From contig CAWJYO010000009.1 of the NCBI GenBank assembly GCA_963847085.1, forward strand, positions 310,001 through 374,000: 64,000 bases of DNA. The letters run 5' to 3'. Each line of letters begins with the position of its first letter. Position 1 is the stretch's first letter. Positions 10,229-19,638 of this stretch are shown here, piece by piece. Under the pieces are notes generated by a model. The model was not told the DNA's origin. It saw only the letters and a list, made by a program, of their open reading frames with translations, and searched no databases. The stretch comes from Ilyomonas sp963847085 (GTDB lineage Bacteria; Bacteroidota; Bacteroidia; Chitinophagales; Chitinophagaceae). Both the position numbers and the translations under genes were made by a program.

Positions 10229-11626
10229 TTACAAACGAATATTGCCCATCGCTCTTTCTAAATCAACCTTGCTCAACTGTACCTGAAACAAGGCATTTAA
10301 ATAATTGATTTGAGAAGAGATTAAATTCGATTCAGCCGTAATTACATTCAGGTAAGGAACGATGCCTTGTTTGTATTGCAGCGTAACTACAAAATAAACA
10401 CGCTTTGCCAGCGCAACATTGGCATCGGAAAGATGCAGACTGTACAAATTGCTTTTATAATTGCCAAGTGCCGAAGTGTATTCCGAATAAATTTCCGATT
10501 TAAGGCTTACCAGGTTCCAACCCAAATAGTCTTCTTCCAGCTTTGACCTTCTTACATTTTGCACCCGCGAAAAGCCGCCGAAAATAGGAACGCTTAACGT
10601 TAAGCCGCCATAAGAATAAGGAAAACCTCTGGAATACAATTTGCCAAAACTGCTGTTGGCAAATTCGTAGTTATAATTGTAGAATGCAGATACAGTGGGC
10701 AATGCAGCCAGATGATAATAGTCGGTAAGCTGATGCTGAATGTCAATATCATTTTTATAAATGCGATACTCAATGCGGTGTTCAAACTGCAGCGATTCTG
10801 TTGTGTCAACATCAATGTCCTTCGTCATTTGCGCTGAATCGAAACCAATGTTGAACTGCTTTTCGGGCGGATAACCCATTGCTTGTTTTAAGACCGCATA
10901 TTGCGGTGTTATGTTTTCATTTGCCCCTTTTAATTGTGCCAGCGAATTGTTCAGCGAAATAGTAGCTTCTTCATAGTCCGTTTCATCTACAATGCCACCA
11001 ACATATTGGTGGTAAGAATCTCTTACATTTTGCGCCAGCCGCACTGTATCTTCTTTCAACACATTAATTTGTTGCAGTGTTAGCAACAGATTGTAAAACG
11101 ATTTGCTTACCGATACATACACATTAATCTTAGTGCTGTCGGTTATCTGCTGAGATTGAGTTACGTAATAAGGCGCCACTCTGGAAGCATAAATAAGCGA
11201 AGGGCTAAACACCGCTTGTGATACGGATACACCAGGTATAGATGTATTGGCAATGCCTGTTTGTACCGGCGTTGGTGTACCATTCTGCGAATTATAGTTA
11301 GTGGGCAACTGTGTATAATGCGTTATGCCCGCAGTTGCGGCAACCTGCGGATACCATCCGGCTTTGTTAATGGCATTGGTAGCACGGGTGATAGATTGGT
11401 TGATAAGAGATTGTTGAAGCGTGGGTTGATGTTGTAACCCATAGTTGATGCACTGTTGCAAAGTGAATGTTTCGGTATTGGTGCTTGTATCTTTTGGTGT
11501 TTGTGCCTTTACGCAATAGATAGTACATATAAAAACAAACGCAGTTACCCATATTTTTCGGGCAAAAACAAAACCATTAGTAGGGTAATAAGAGTTGAAA
11601 AAACGTTTTACAGAAATAGAAAGCAT
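10229..11626 (-). CDS. TolC-family outer-membrane efflux channel
   Basis: Outer-membrane factor of the tripartite efflux system, 465 residues. The N-terminus carries a basic stretch, then a hydrophobic signal (WVTAFVFICTIYCVKAQ) with likely cleavage after KAQ. FTLQQCINYGLQHQPTLQQS and VSKSFYNLLLTLQQINVLKEDT are typical of the two structural repeats of TolC proteins. It is the promoter-proximal gene of the four-gene minus-strand operon. The 12-mer GGCAAAAACAAA (11561-11572) lies inside the coding region, where it encodes FVFA of the N-terminal segment. An ATG further down could be used, but the signal sequence supports a start here or very near. Confidence 0.88.
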   Translation of the reverse strand: MLSISVKRFFNSYYPTNGFVFARKIWVTAFVFICTIYCVKAQTPKDTSTNTETFTLQQCINYGLQHQPTLQQSLINQSITRATNAINKAGWYPQVAATAGITHYTQLPTNYNSQNGTPTPVQTGIANTSIPGVSVSQAVFSPSLIYASRVAPYYVTQSQQITDSTKINVYVSVSKSFYNLLLTLQQINVLKEDTVRLAQNVRDSYHQYVGGIVDETDYEEATISLNNSLAQLKGANENITPQYAVLKQAMGYPPEKQFNIGFDSAQMTKDIDVDTTESLQFEHRIEYRIYKNDIDIQHQLTDYYHLAALPTVSAFYNYNYEFANSSFGKLYSRGFPYSYGGLTLSVPIFGGFSRVQNVRRSKLEEDYLGWNLVSLKSEIYSEYTSALGNYKSNLYSLHLSDANVALAKRVYFVVTLQYKQGIVPYLNVITAESNLISSQINYLNALFQVQLSKVDLERAMGNIRL

Positions 11627-11892
11627 AAAGCGTATTGTTATTGTTTATCATCGGGTTCAAACAGCTCCTTTTCACAGCAACAGTATTTACATAGCAAACA
11701 AAATTATTTCCACAGCATTCTGCTAATAGCCATGATGGATATAAATGCGGTGGACAATTTGAATTTTTAGGTGGTTGCGGTAAGAAGTGCCATTTGTATA
11801 TCAACCATTGCCCCTTTTGTTTTTGTGCATTTTTTGATGTTTTCACTTCGCCTGCCCAATGTGCTTGGTCAACTGTTTTGTAGGTTTGCGCC

Positions 11893-12321
11893 ATGACCAT
11901 CACATTCAGGAAAAATGAAATTGCAGAGGCTGCCAAACAACTCTGGGAATGGGGCAAATCCTTTTCTGTCTGGGCGTTTGAGGCGCCAATGGGTGCAGGC
12001 AAAACCACGCTGATTCGTGCGCTTTGCACCGATGTTTTAGGAACCACCGATGCAGTAAGCAGCCCAACGTTTGCTATTATTAATGAGTACAAAACGGAAA
12101 AGGCAGCAACCGTTTATCACATGGATTGGTATCGGTTGAAAGGTGAGGAAGAAGCAGTAACAGCAGGTGTGGAAGATGTGCTGCAAAGTGGTAGTCTTTG
12201 CCTTGTTGAATGGGCTGAAATCGCGCCCCGCTTACTGCCTGCCAATACTTTACACATTTATATAAGCATGGTTGACGACGTTACAAGGCAGCTTCTTGCA
12301 ACCACAGAATCCGTTTTTTGA
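11893..12321 (+). CDS. tsaE: tRNA threonylcarbamoyladenosine biosynthesis ATPase TsaE
   Basis: TsaE is the ATPase needed, with TsaB, TsaC and TsaD, to make the t6A37 modification of ANN-decoding tRNAs. The protein has 142 residues, normal length. The Walker A loop is APMGAGKTTLIRAL (about residues 37-50). SSPTFAIINEY and HMDWYRL are hallmark TsaE segments, and CLVEWAE is the usual acidic Walker B-like strand. It is divergent from the efflux operon. A stop and a gap of 123 bp separate it from the alanine dehydrogenase gene. Confidence 0.93.
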   Translation: MTITFRKNEIAEAAKQLWEWGKSFSVWAFEAPMGAGKTTLIRALCTDVLGTTDAVSSPTFAIINEYKTEKAATVYHMDWYRLKGEEEAVTAGVEDVLQSGSLCLVEWAEIAPRLLPANTLHIYISMVDDVTRQLLATTESVF

Positions 12322-12323
12322 AT

Positions 12324-12331
12324 TACATTTG
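12324..12331 (+). promoter_or_regulatory. Possible -7 element upstream of ald
   Basis: TACATTTG matches the Bacteroidota TAnnTTTG element and lies about 114 bp before the ald start. No properly spaced -33 TTTG is visible, so it is only a candidate. Confidence 0.25.
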
Positions 12332-12444
12332 TATAAGCAGTAAGAAAAGAATCATCAATTATCATCCTGTCAAACGAATGTTTCCTGTTTCCTTAGCCAT
12401 CCTTTTTAAACTTTCATTTTAATTTTATAACAAAACAAAAAGCA

Positions 12445-13659
12445 ATGCCTGTAGCCAAGCCTGTAGTGAGCGCCTCGTTTGCGTATGAAACGCAGGAAGA
12501 AAAATTAGACATTAAACCCGCCGGCGAACGGCTGGAAATCGGCATTCCGAAAGAAACGGCCTACCAGGAGAACCGCATTGGACTTACGCCTGAAGCCGTT
12601 GGTGTACTGGTAAACAATGGACATGAAGTAACCATAGAGACCAAAGCCGGTGCAGGCAGCAATTATGATGATAAAGATTATTCTGATGCCGGTGCTAAAA
12701 TAGCTTATGATGCCGATGCCGTTTATAAATGCCCTATTTTGGTGAAAAGCGCACCCATTGTGCCTGAAGAATGTGCGCAGTTGCAAATGAACCAAACTAT
12801 TGTTTCGCCGCTTCATCTTTCTCTTCTAAAAAAAGAAATTATAGAAGTGCTGATGAAGAAACGTATCACTGCCATTGGTTTTGAAAACCTAAAAGATGAA
12901 AGCGGCACTTTCCCCATTGTGCGCAGCATGAGCGAAATTGCAGGTAGCGCCGCTATGCTGATTGCCGGGCAATATCTGGGTACAGCAAACGAAGGCAAGG
13001 GCGTGTTGCTCGGTGGTATCAGCGGCATTCCACCAACAAAAGTAATCATCATTGGTGCTGGCGTGGTTGGCGAGTTTGCCACGCGTACCGCTTTGGCAAT
13101 GGGTGCATCGGTAAAAGTGTTTGATAACAATATCTACAAATTAAAACGGCTGGAGAACAATCTGGGTGTACGCGTATGGACGAGCGTTATCGAACCGAAA
13201 ATTTTAGCTAAACAATTAAAAACCTGCGAAGTAGCCGTGGGGGCGCTCATTACGGAAAGCGGCAGAAGCCCCATTGTAGTTACCGAAAGTATGGTGGTGG
13301 CAATGCGCAGCGGCAGCGTGATTATTGACGTGAGCATTGACCGCGGCGGCTGTTTTGAAACAAGTGAAGTTACCACGCACGAAAAGCCTACTTTTCGCAA
13401 GTATGATGTGATACATTATTGTGTGCCCAATATTGCCAGCGGCTTTGCACGCACGGCAAGCCAGGCGATCAGCAATGTGCTGATGCCGCTGCTAATGGAT
13501 GCCGGCGATGAAGGTGGGTTTGAAGAAATGCTGTGGCACAACATTAACCTGCGACATGGTGTGTATATGTACAAGGGGCATTTAACCGATATTTATATCA
13601 GCCAGCGATACGATTTGAAATACACAGATTTGAACCTGCTGATTGCCAGCCGAACCTGA
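12445..13659 (+). CDS. ald: Alanine dehydrogenase
   Basis: NAD-dependent alanine dehydrogenase of the AlaDH/PNT family, interconverting alanine with pyruvate and ammonia. GIPKETAYQENRIGLTPEAV is the N-terminal substrate domain signature. VIIIGAGVVGEFATRTALAMGA is the NAD-binding glycine-rich turn (about residues 197-217). PNIASGFARTASQAISN near the C-terminus is a family signature. At 404 residues it is some 30 longer than classic Ald, mainly an N-terminal extension (residues 1-30) before GIPKE, a feature I associate with Bacteroidota versions. The ATG at 12445 is the only start ahead of the extension. Confidence 0.88.
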   Translation: MPVAKPVVSASFAYETQEEKLDIKPAGERLEIGIPKETAYQENRIGLTPEAVGVLVNNGHEVTIETKAGAGSNYDDKDYSDAGAKIAYDADAVYKCPILVKSAPIVPEECAQLQMNQTIVSPLHLSLLKKEIIEVLMKKRITAIGFENLKDESGTFPIVRSMSEIAGSAAMLIAGQYLGTANEGKGVLLGGISGIPPTKVIIIGAGVVGEFATRTALAMGASVKVFDNNIYKLKRLENNLGVRVWTSVIEPKILAKQLKTCEVAVGALITESGRSPIVVTESMVVAMRSGSVIIDVSIDRGGCFETSEVTTHEKPTFRKYDVIHYCVPNIASGFARTASQAISNVLMPLLMDAGDEGGFEEMLWHNINLRHGVYMYKGHLTDIYISQRYDLKYTDLNLLIASRT

Positions 13660-13671
13660 TTGAATTGCTTT

Positions 13672-13703
13672 GAGCTGCGAGCTATTAGCTGCGAGTAATT
13701 AGC
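13672..13703 (+). repeat. GAGCTNN heptamer array
   Basis: Four to five 7-bp units (GAGCTGC GAGCTAT TAGCTGC GAGTAAT) immediately follow the ald stop codon. The same unit recurs at about 840, 32152, 41543 and 50062 in this window. Confidence 0.6.
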
Positions 13704-13709
13704 CTTTCA

Positions 13710-13958
13710 TTACGATAAAAGGTCTTCTAAAGTATTGGCAATGGCTTGTAAAAGTTGCGGGTTTGTTTTTGCCCCTTTTTCAACATCTGATGGTGAAAGG
13801 ATAGCTCTGAAATTGCCTTCATCGTCTCTTTCAAAATTTATCTTAACATCCTCAATTTCAACTTCTATGTAATAAGAGTAAGCGGTAGTAATTAACTGTG
13901 CCGGAAACTCGAGTGTTTTATCTTGATAAATCAGCGGAATAAAAAACGACTCGCTCAT
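13710..13958 (-). CDS. Small protein of unknown function (82 aa)
   Basis: I do not recognise a family. The protein is soluble and acidic, with no signal or membrane segment. It starts MSESFFIPLIYQDKTLEFPA, has an alternating hydrophobic middle (YYIEVEIEDVKINFERD) that suggests beta strands, and a C-terminal helix rich in Leu (LLQAIANTLEDLLS). The coding sequence contains a copy of the dispersed 12-mer (13762-13773), read here as GAKTN. It is convergent with ald. The clean frame and starting ATG make it a likely real gene. Confidence 0.6.
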   Translation of the reverse strand: MSESFFIPLIYQDKTLEFPAQLITTAYSYYIEVEIEDVKINFERDDEGNFRAILSPSDVEKGAKTNPQLLQAIANTLEDLLS

Positions 13959-14118
13959 AGAAAATAGTTTCTATACATTGGAACCAACAGATGAACAAGC
14001 GATGAGCAGGAGATTGTTGTATTGATACAAAACAAAGCGGTGCATCCTTTTCAGCCAGGCACAAAACTGATGGTGTGATCAGGAAAATTTGAAAAAACAA
14101 TCAAAAATCTCAAATCAT

Positions 14119-14481
14119 TTATGCTTCAACCGGCAAATACGAATTAATCAGGCTGTGAATTTGATTGAGCGAAAACGGTTTGTGCAATATGTCGTCAGCA
14201 CAAGCGTCTTTGTAATTATCTAATGCATGAATATTGGCTGAAAAAAGGATAACCGGACGATTGATAGTGAATTCTTTTTTGATACGTTTACAAATTTCCC
14301 TGCCATCTTCACCATTCAGGTTCACATCCATTAAAATCAAATCTGGCTTCGATTGTTCCAGCGCATCATAAAAAGGTTTGGATTGCTGAAATACCTTCAC
14401 CGAAAACCCCTTTTTTGAAAACCAGATCTTAAGAGAAAGCAGGATGTCGTAATCATCATCTACAATAAATAGTTGCTTCAC
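14119..14481 (-). CDS. Single-domain response regulator receiver
   Basis: A CheY-like receiver of 120 residues with no output domain. The acidic pocket is DDD at residues 8-10, the phospho-acceptor is Asp52 in LILMDVNLNGEDG, the switch residue is Ser81 (LFSAN) and the conserved Lys is Lys101 in HKPF. It likely relays phosphate between a hybrid kinase and another partner, or acts by protein contact. No kinase gene is adjacent; the nearest lies over 20 kb away. Confidence 0.88.
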   Translation of the reverse strand: MKQLFIVDDDYDILLSLKIWFSKKGFSVKVFQQSKPFYDALEQSKPDLILMDVNLNGEDGREICKRIKKEFTINRPVILFSANIHALDNYKDACADDILHKPFSLNQIHSLINSYLPVEA

Positions 14482-14770
14482 AAGGGAATATTTAGCCTTT
14501 TTAATAGTATAAATTATGCCAAAGCCCTTTTTATTTTAAGTTATTATTATCTTTTAGGCGCAATACTTTTTAAATAATTAAAAAACTCCTTCCTAATCAA
14601 CGGCTTTTGAAGACAAAATTTTTAAGCAAAACCAAATCTTTTATTCTCAACTTGGCAAAGCAATAATATGCGCAAAACCAAACGGGAGCGAATTGGGGAT
14701 GTCTCTCCTCAAATTCTCGCAGCTCATCTCAATCCCAATTGTAGCATTTGCAATACTTTCGTCCTCATTT

Positions 14771-15697
14771 ATGCAGGCAGTTATTTACAAATCAACCGGA
14801 AGCTGGTATGTAGCCAAAGCCGAAAACGGGCAGTTTGTAAATGCGCGTATAAAAGGTGTGTTTAAAATTGATAACATTACTTCAACCAATCCCATTGCGG
14901 TAGGCGACCGCGTTACCGTTGAGTTGGAAGAAGAAGGCGGCAATGTTGCCATTATTACAGAAATCAGGGAACGTAACAATTACATTGCCCGAAGTTCGCC
15001 GCACAACAAAAAGCAGCATCACATTATTGCATCCAATCTCGATCAAACGCTGCTTTTTGCCACCATTAAAGAGCCGCGAACCTCAAATGGTTTTATTGAC
15101 AGGTTCCTGGTGTCGGCCGAGGCGTTTCATATTCCTGCTATTCTTGTTTTTAATAAATGGGATATTTATAAAAAGAAAGAAATAGCACTTTTTGAAGAAT
15201 GGAGCGCCATTTACTCTTCTATTGGTTATAAAGTAATGAAACTGAGCATGGAAACCGGCGAAGGCGTGGAAGAGATGAAGAAATTGCTGCAAAACCAAAC
15301 TACATTATTAAGCGGGCACAGCGGCGTCGGAAAGTCAACTTTTATCAATGCGGTTTTGCCCCAAAAAAAATTGCGGACTACCGAAGTAAGCCAGTGGAGC
15401 GGAAAAGGAATGCACACCACTACATTTGCCGAAATGTTTGATTTGCCTTTTGGCGGACGGCTGATTGATACGCCCGGCATTCGTGAGTTTGGTATGATTG
15501 ATATTGCAAAAGAAGAACTCTCTCATTATTTTCCTGAGATGCGAAAACTGCTTCCGCAGTGCCAGTACAACAACTGCCTTCATATCAATGAGCCCGATTG
15601 CGCCGTAAAAGACGCAGTAAATGAAGGTTCCGTTTCGGTTGAGCGTTATGTCAGCTATCTGAATATGATGGATAGCATTAACGATAAAAGCTATTGA
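14771..15697 (+). CDS. rsgA: Ribosome small-subunit biogenesis GTPase RsgA
   Basis: Circularly permuted GTPase that checks late 30S maturation. The order of motifs shows the permutation: NKWD (G4, about residue 127) comes before GHSGVGKSTFINAV (G1, about 181) and DTPGIREFG (G3, about 232). The N-terminal OB-fold includes VGDRVTVE, and a C-terminal zinc module reads CQYNNCLHINEPDCAVKDAV (Cys-x4-Cys-x-His-x5-Cys). The ATG at 14771 starts the protein at MQAVIYKSTGSWY, which fits homologues and gives 308 residues; the frame is open further upstream only by chance. Two copies of the 12-mer family lie upstream (14624, 14671). Confidence 0.93.
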   Translation: MQAVIYKSTGSWYVAKAENGQFVNARIKGVFKIDNITSTNPIAVGDRVTVELEEEGGNVAIITEIRERNNYIARSSPHNKKQHHIIASNLDQTLLFATIKEPRTSNGFIDRFLVSAEAFHIPAILVFNKWDIYKKKEIALFEEWSAIYSSIGYKVMKLSMETGEGVEEMKKLLQNQTTLLSGHSGVGKSTFINAVLPQKKLRTTEVSQWSGKGMHTTTFAEMFDLPFGGRLIDTPGIREFGMIDIAKEELSHYFPEMRKLLPQCQYNNCLHINEPDCAVKDAVNEGSVSVERYVSYLNMMDSINDKSY

Positions 15698-15743
15698 GAA
15701 AACCCGCGGCGCGATGGATGGTGATTATTCCTGCAAAAACAAA

Positions 15744-16025
15744 TCAGGAAGGAAGTAAATGCAGCTTGTCAGCCAGTTTGTTAATCAGTTTTTCGTCCTT
15801 GGCTTCTTCTGAAAATAAAGAAATGCCGTTGTAAATGCTGTACTGTAAAACAAACTTGCGCTTACGGTAGGTAAACGACCATTGAATGCTATCGGCTTCA
15901 TCTTCTTTTCTAATAAAACGAACAAAGCGGAGCTTACTTAACTTGCCGGTTAGCTGGTAAAAATCGGAAAGACTGCTATTTAAATTAATGATATTGGTGG
16001 TAGCAGCCGGTTGGGTTGTGTGCAT
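15744..16025 (-). CDS. Small protein of unknown function (93 aa)
   Basis: No family recognised. It is a soluble protein without signal peptide. The central part is basic (KLSKLRFVRFIRKEDEADSIQWSFTYRKRKF) and the end is helical (KLINKLADKLHLLPS). It converges on rsgA with 46 bp between the stops, which contain TGCAAAAACAAA (15732-15743). The gene is small, but the frame is closed by a good ATG with AT-rich upstream DNA. Confidence 0.55.
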   Translation of the reverse strand: MHTTQPAATTNIINLNSSLSDFYQLTGKLSKLRFVRFIRKEDEADSIQWSFTYRKRKFVLQYSIYNGISLFSEEAKDEKLINKLADKLHLLPS

Positions 16026-16175
16026 GGTACTGCTTTTTGTTTTTAATGAGTTATATCAATTTGGTTTTATTAAGTTTTGATGGGTTATAGCAGCTTTTTT
16101 TCTTATTTATGGCCCTTTATTAAATTGCTAAGTATAAAATCGTATAATTGAAAAGAATATTGTATTGTAAAAAAA

Positions 16176-16249
16176 GATAGCTTTTCTGAAGGGTGAATCA
16201 GCCGAAAAAAATATAAGCAATTAGTTTTGTTTTTGCCAGAAAAGCTATC
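16176..16249. repeat. Inverted repeat enclosing the 12-mer
   Basis: Perfect 13-bp arms GATAGCTTTTCTG (16176-16188) and CAGAAAAGCTATC (16237-16249) enclose 48 bp. TTTGTTTTTGCC (16226-16237) abuts the right arm. It lies in the gap upstream of two minus-strand genes. The right arm and flank (CTATCCAATAAC) recur with one inserted base at about 18259-18278, so it is part of a dispersed repeat. Confidence 0.6.
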
Positions 16250-16294
16250 CAATAACGATAGACAAATGGCTGCCGCTTTTCGCTGCAAGAATTG

Positions 16295-16813
16295 CTAAAT
16301 TTTTTTATACCAACCAGCGTATCGCAAATAATTATTGGCAATCCGCTGAATTTCGTTGGTGGTAAGCTCTGCCGACACTTCTTTTACCTTTTTTGCAGGC
16401 ACTCCGGCGTAAATACTTCCGCTTTCCACCACCGTGTTTTGCAGCATTACAGCGCCGGCGGCAATAATGCAGTTTGGGTGAATAATACACCCGTCCATCA
16501 CAATAGCACCCATACCTATCAGCACATCATCGTGCAGGGTGCAACCGTGTACAATAGCACTATGCCCGATGGAAACATTATTGCCGATTGTGGTTGGCCA
16601 TCTTTCAAACGTACAGTGTACTACAGCGTTATCCTGAATATTTACTTTGTTGCCGATGCGGATGAAGTTAACATCACCGCGCAAAACAGCATTAAACCAA
16701 ACACTGCAATCATCCCCCATAATTATATCGCCCACCAGTGTAGCATTTGGCGCTAAGAAACAACGGTCGCCCATTTGCGGTTCTTTTCCCAAAAGTGGTA
16801 TCAGTAAAGCCAT
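16295..16813 (-). CDS. Gamma-carbonic-anhydrase-like hexapeptide protein
   Basis: Left-handed beta-helix protein of the gamma carbonic anhydrase / YrdA / PaaY group, 172 residues. Repeating hexapeptides run from about residue 20 to 135. Metal-binding His residues appear in VVHCTFERW and IGHSAIVHGCTL, spaced as in the family, and NAVLRGD has the conserved Arg-Asp. The C-terminal helix (AELTTNEIQRIANNYLRYAGWYKKI) is normal. It may bind zinc or iron; whether it has carbonic anhydrase activity cannot be told. Confidence 0.9.
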   Translation of the reverse strand: MALLIPLLGKEPQMGDRCFLAPNATLVGDIIMGDDCSVWFNAVLRGDVNFIRIGNKVNIQDNAVVHCTFERWPTTIGNNVSIGHSAIVHGCTLHDDVLIGMGAIVMDGCIIHPNCIIAAGAVMLQNTVVESGSIYAGVPAKKVKEVSAELTTNEIQRIANNYLRYAGWYKKI

Positions 16814-17009
16814 AATGTTCGATTTCAGATTGATGAATTCAGATTTGTGATTGCTGCAAGCTGCACCGGTAACAGCTTTCAGCGAGGAATGCCCCGAAAT
16901 CTTACAATGTTATTCCTTTTCCTGAGATAAAAACAGGCAAAACCAAAAGAAGGAAGCTTGATAGTTTACTTTTGCTCATTTTTCTCTACAATTATTTGTC
17001 ATCTTCAAT

Positions 17010-18200
17010 ATGGATAACCGTTCGCTTTTTCTTCGCCACGTTGCGCAAACCTCACCTGAACCTATAGGTTTGGAAATGGTTAGGGCAAAAGGCATTTATC
17101 AATATAGCGCGGATGGTAAGCAATACATGGATTTTATTTCCGGCTTCAGTGTTGCCAATATCGGGCACAGCCATCCAAAAGTAATTGCCGCCGTTCAGCA
17201 GCAAGCTGAACAGTACATGCACCTGATTGTATATGGCGAGTTCATTCAAAGTCCGCAAGTGGCCTATGCACATTTGCTTACACAGCACTTGCCTTCAGCG
17301 CTCAACTGCGTTTATTTTACCAACAGCGGCGCAGAAGCCACCGAAGGTGCAATGAAGCTGGCCAAGCGTTATACGGGTCGCAGTAAAATAATCAGTTTTC
17401 ACAACAGTTATCATGGCAGCACACAAGGCGCATTAAGTGTAATCGGCGATGAATATTTTCGGAATGCCTATCGTCCCTTGCTGCCCGATATTTATCATTT
17501 TCCGTATGGTGGCGAGGAAGTGATGAATGCGATTGATGAAAATACAGCCACAGTAATTGTTGAAACCGTACAGGCAGAAAGTGGTGTTACTTCTCCGCCC
17601 GGCGGATGGCTGAAAGAGATACAAAACAGGTGCAAACAAAAAGGCGCTTTATTGATTGTAGATGAAATACAAGCTGGTTTTGGCAGAACCGGAACTTTGT
17701 GGGCTTTTGAGCAGCACAGCGTTGTGCCCGATATTTTGCTGTTAGGAAAAGCTTTAGGCGGCGGTATGCCCCTCGGTGCATTTATTTCCGATTATCAAAT
17801 CATGCAAAGCCTTACCCACAATCCTGTGCTGGGGCATATTACAACATTTGGCGGTCATCCGGTTTCATGCGCTGCGGGCAAAGCCGCATTTGAAGTGTTG
17901 CTGGAGGAAAATTATATCTCAAAAGTGAGAGAGAAGGAAGAAATCTTGCACAGACAGTTGCAGCATCCGGCTATTCTCGTTCTGCAGACCGCCGGGCTTT
18001 GGGTATCACTTCAATTTGACAGTTTTAAAACAAATCTGAAAGTGATTCGCCACTGTATCAGTAATGGGCTAATCTCCGACTGGTTTTTATTTGCTACTAA
18101 TAAAATGCGCATTGCGCCACCGTTAAGTATTAATGATGAAGAGTTAGAAAAAGGCTGTCAAATCATCATACAAAGTATTGAAGCAACCATTGTTTCCTGA
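17010..18200 (+). CDS. Class III pyridoxal-phosphate aminotransferase
   Basis: Fold-type I PLP enzyme of the acetylornithine / ornithine / 4-aminobutyrate aminotransferase class, 396 residues. YFTNSGAEATEGAMKLAKRYTGR is the cofactor phosphate and pyridine ring site, LLIVDEIQAGFGRTG holds the Asp that pairs with the PLP nitrogen, and ILLLGKALGGGMPLGA carries the Schiff-base Lys. TTFGGHPVSCAAG is the usual phosphate loop from the partner subunit. It stands alone, so no pathway context fixes the substrate. One exact 12-mer (16936-16947) lies about 70 bp upstream. Confidence 0.88.
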   Translation: MDNRSLFLRHVAQTSPEPIGLEMVRAKGIYQYSADGKQYMDFISGFSVANIGHSHPKVIAAVQQQAEQYMHLIVYGEFIQSPQVAYAHLLTQHLPSALNCVYFTNSGAEATEGAMKLAKRYTGRSKIISFHNSYHGSTQGALSVIGDEYFRNAYRPLLPDIYHFPYGGEEVMNAIDENTATVIVETVQAESGVTSPPGGWLKEIQNRCKQKGALLIVDEIQAGFGRTGTLWAFEQHSVVPDILLLGKALGGGMPLGAFISDYQIMQSLTHNPVLGHITTFGGHPVSCAAGKAAFEVLLEENYISKVREKEEILHRQLQHPAILVLQTAGLWVSLQFDSFKTNLKVIRHCISNGLISDWFLFATNKMRIAPPLSINDEELEKGCQIIIQSIEATIVS

Positions 18201-18483
18201 TTGAATCCATCCTATTTTATAAAAAACTATGGTTATGTAAAGCAATCTGCTCTAACTGAAAAGTCTATCCAATAACAAAAATTCATCATGCCAAAACCAA
18301 AACTGAGGGCATAAAATTCTACAACCATTTACATTATAAAATGTACGCTTGTATTCTTGTCTCATTATTAGTATAAATAAAAATGGCATAATTATTTTAC
18401 TCTTCCATTTACTCATCGTTGATTTTTTGCCTTTATAGTTTCGCTTTATTTTTTCAATAAAACTGAAAAATTGAAATTTAAAA

Positions 18484-19638
18484 ATGGATATTGTATGCTT
18501 CTCTCATTTAAGATGGAATTTTGTATATCAACGTCCACAGCATTTGCTTAGCCGTTTTGCCTCCACATGTCGTGTTTTTTTTATTGAGGAGCCCATTTTT
18601 GATGCCCCGGAAGATGCTTCAAGCATTACAAAAACAAAAGAAGAGGTAGAAGTAGTTGTACTGCATTTACAAGGCAACCCATCTGTTGAAAATATTGACA
18701 GGCAAAAGAAATTGTTAGAAGGCTTTTTTAAAGAACAACAAATAAACAGTTATATTTTATGGTACTACACGCCGATGGCATTGCTGGTAAGTGATCATCT
18801 AAAGCCAGAAATGGTGGTGTACGATTGCATGGACGAGCTTTCGGCTTTTAAATTTGCATCGCCATTGCTAAAAATACTCGAAACGCAGTTGCTGGAAAAA
18901 GCCGATGTTGTATTTACCGGCGGGCATACCTTATACGAGGCTAAAAAGCACCAACATCAGAATATTCATCCTTTTCCCAGCAGTATTGACAAAACACATT
19001 TTGCACAGGCAAGAAAAGAGTTATCAGAGCCTTCCGACCAGGCCAATATTCCTTATCCACGTCTTGGTTTTTATGGTGTAATTGATGAACGGTTTGATAT
19101 TGACCTGATAAAAGAAGCAGCGCAACAAAAGCCTGATTGGCATTTTGTTTTAATAGGACCTGTTGTAAAGATTGATTTGGCATTGTTGCCCCGTTTGCCG
19201 AACATTCATTATCTTGGTGGCAAAACGTACAACGAGCTTCCGGCTTATTTGCATGGCTGGGATATCGCGCTGGTACCATTTCTTTTAAATGAATCAACTC
19301 GTTTTATCAGCCCAACCAAAACGCCGGAATACCTTGCTGGCGGCAAGCCAGTCATTTCAACTCCCATTCAGGATGTAGTGCATCCATACGGTGAAAAAGG
19401 CCTGGTACATATTGTAAGCAATTCAAAAGAGTTGGTTGACAAAGCAGAAGAAGAACTGGCAAAAGGGAACAAGGAAGAATGGCTGACGAAAACGGAAGAG
19501 TTTTTGAAAGACAATTCGTGGGACGCCACATGGCAACAAATGAATAACCTGATTCAGAAAGAATTGGATAAAAAATCATCTTTTCATCATTCTAACCAAA
19601 TAAAAAATAACACAAAAAAGGAGGACGCGTATGTTTGA
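18484..19638 (+). CDS. Glycosyltransferase, GT-B fold, GT1/GT4-like
   Basis: Probable sugar transferase acting in the cytoplasm on surface glycan. The N-terminus MDIVCFSHLRWNFVYQRPQHLLSRF is typical of a GT-B group that often neighbours UDP-galactopyranose mutase. A second Rossmann part begins at LGFYGVIDERFDIDL, and SPTKTPEYLAGGKPVIST is the nucleotide-sugar binding loop. It has 384 residues. Its stop overlaps the glf start by 8 bp, so translation is coupled and galactofuranose transfer is a reasonable inference. The last 20 residues are Lys/Asn-rich and poorly conserved in appearance. Confidence 0.85.
   Translation: MDIVCFSHLRWNFVYQRPQHLLSRFASTCRVFFIEEPIFDAPEDASSITKTKEEVEVVVLHLQGNPSVENIDRQKKLLEGFFKEQQINSYILWYYTPMALLVSDHLKPEMVVYDCMDELSAFKFASPLLKILETQLLEKADVVFTGGHTLYEAKKHQHQNIHPFPSSIDKTHFAQARKELSEPSDQANIPYPRLGFYGVIDERFDIDLIKEAAQQKPDWHFVLIGPVVKIDLALLPRLPNIHYLGGKTYNELPAYLHGWDIALVPFLLNESTRFISPTKTPEYLAGGKPVISTPIQDVVHPYGEKGLVHIVSNSKELVDKAEEELAKGNKEEWLTKTEEFLKDNSWDATWQQMNNLIQKELDKKSSFHHSNQIKNNTKKEDAYV
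19619..19624 (+). promoter_or_regulatory. Strong Shine-Dalgarno ahead of glf
   Basis: A full AGGAGG lies 6 nt before the glf ATG, inside the end of the glycosyltransferase gene. Bacteroidota mRNAs usually lack good Shine-Dalgarno sites, so this stands out and fixes the glf start. Confidence 0.7.

Noticed and set aside
11881..11888. TAGGTTTG just before tsaE as a -7 promoter box
   Set aside because: It fits TAnnTTTG but lies 4 bp from the ATG and has no correctly spaced -33 box.
11577..12092. Long minus-strand open frame of 171 codons opposite tsaE
   Set aside because: It overlaps the clear tsaE gene and the efflux gene start, and shows no domain or sensible composition.
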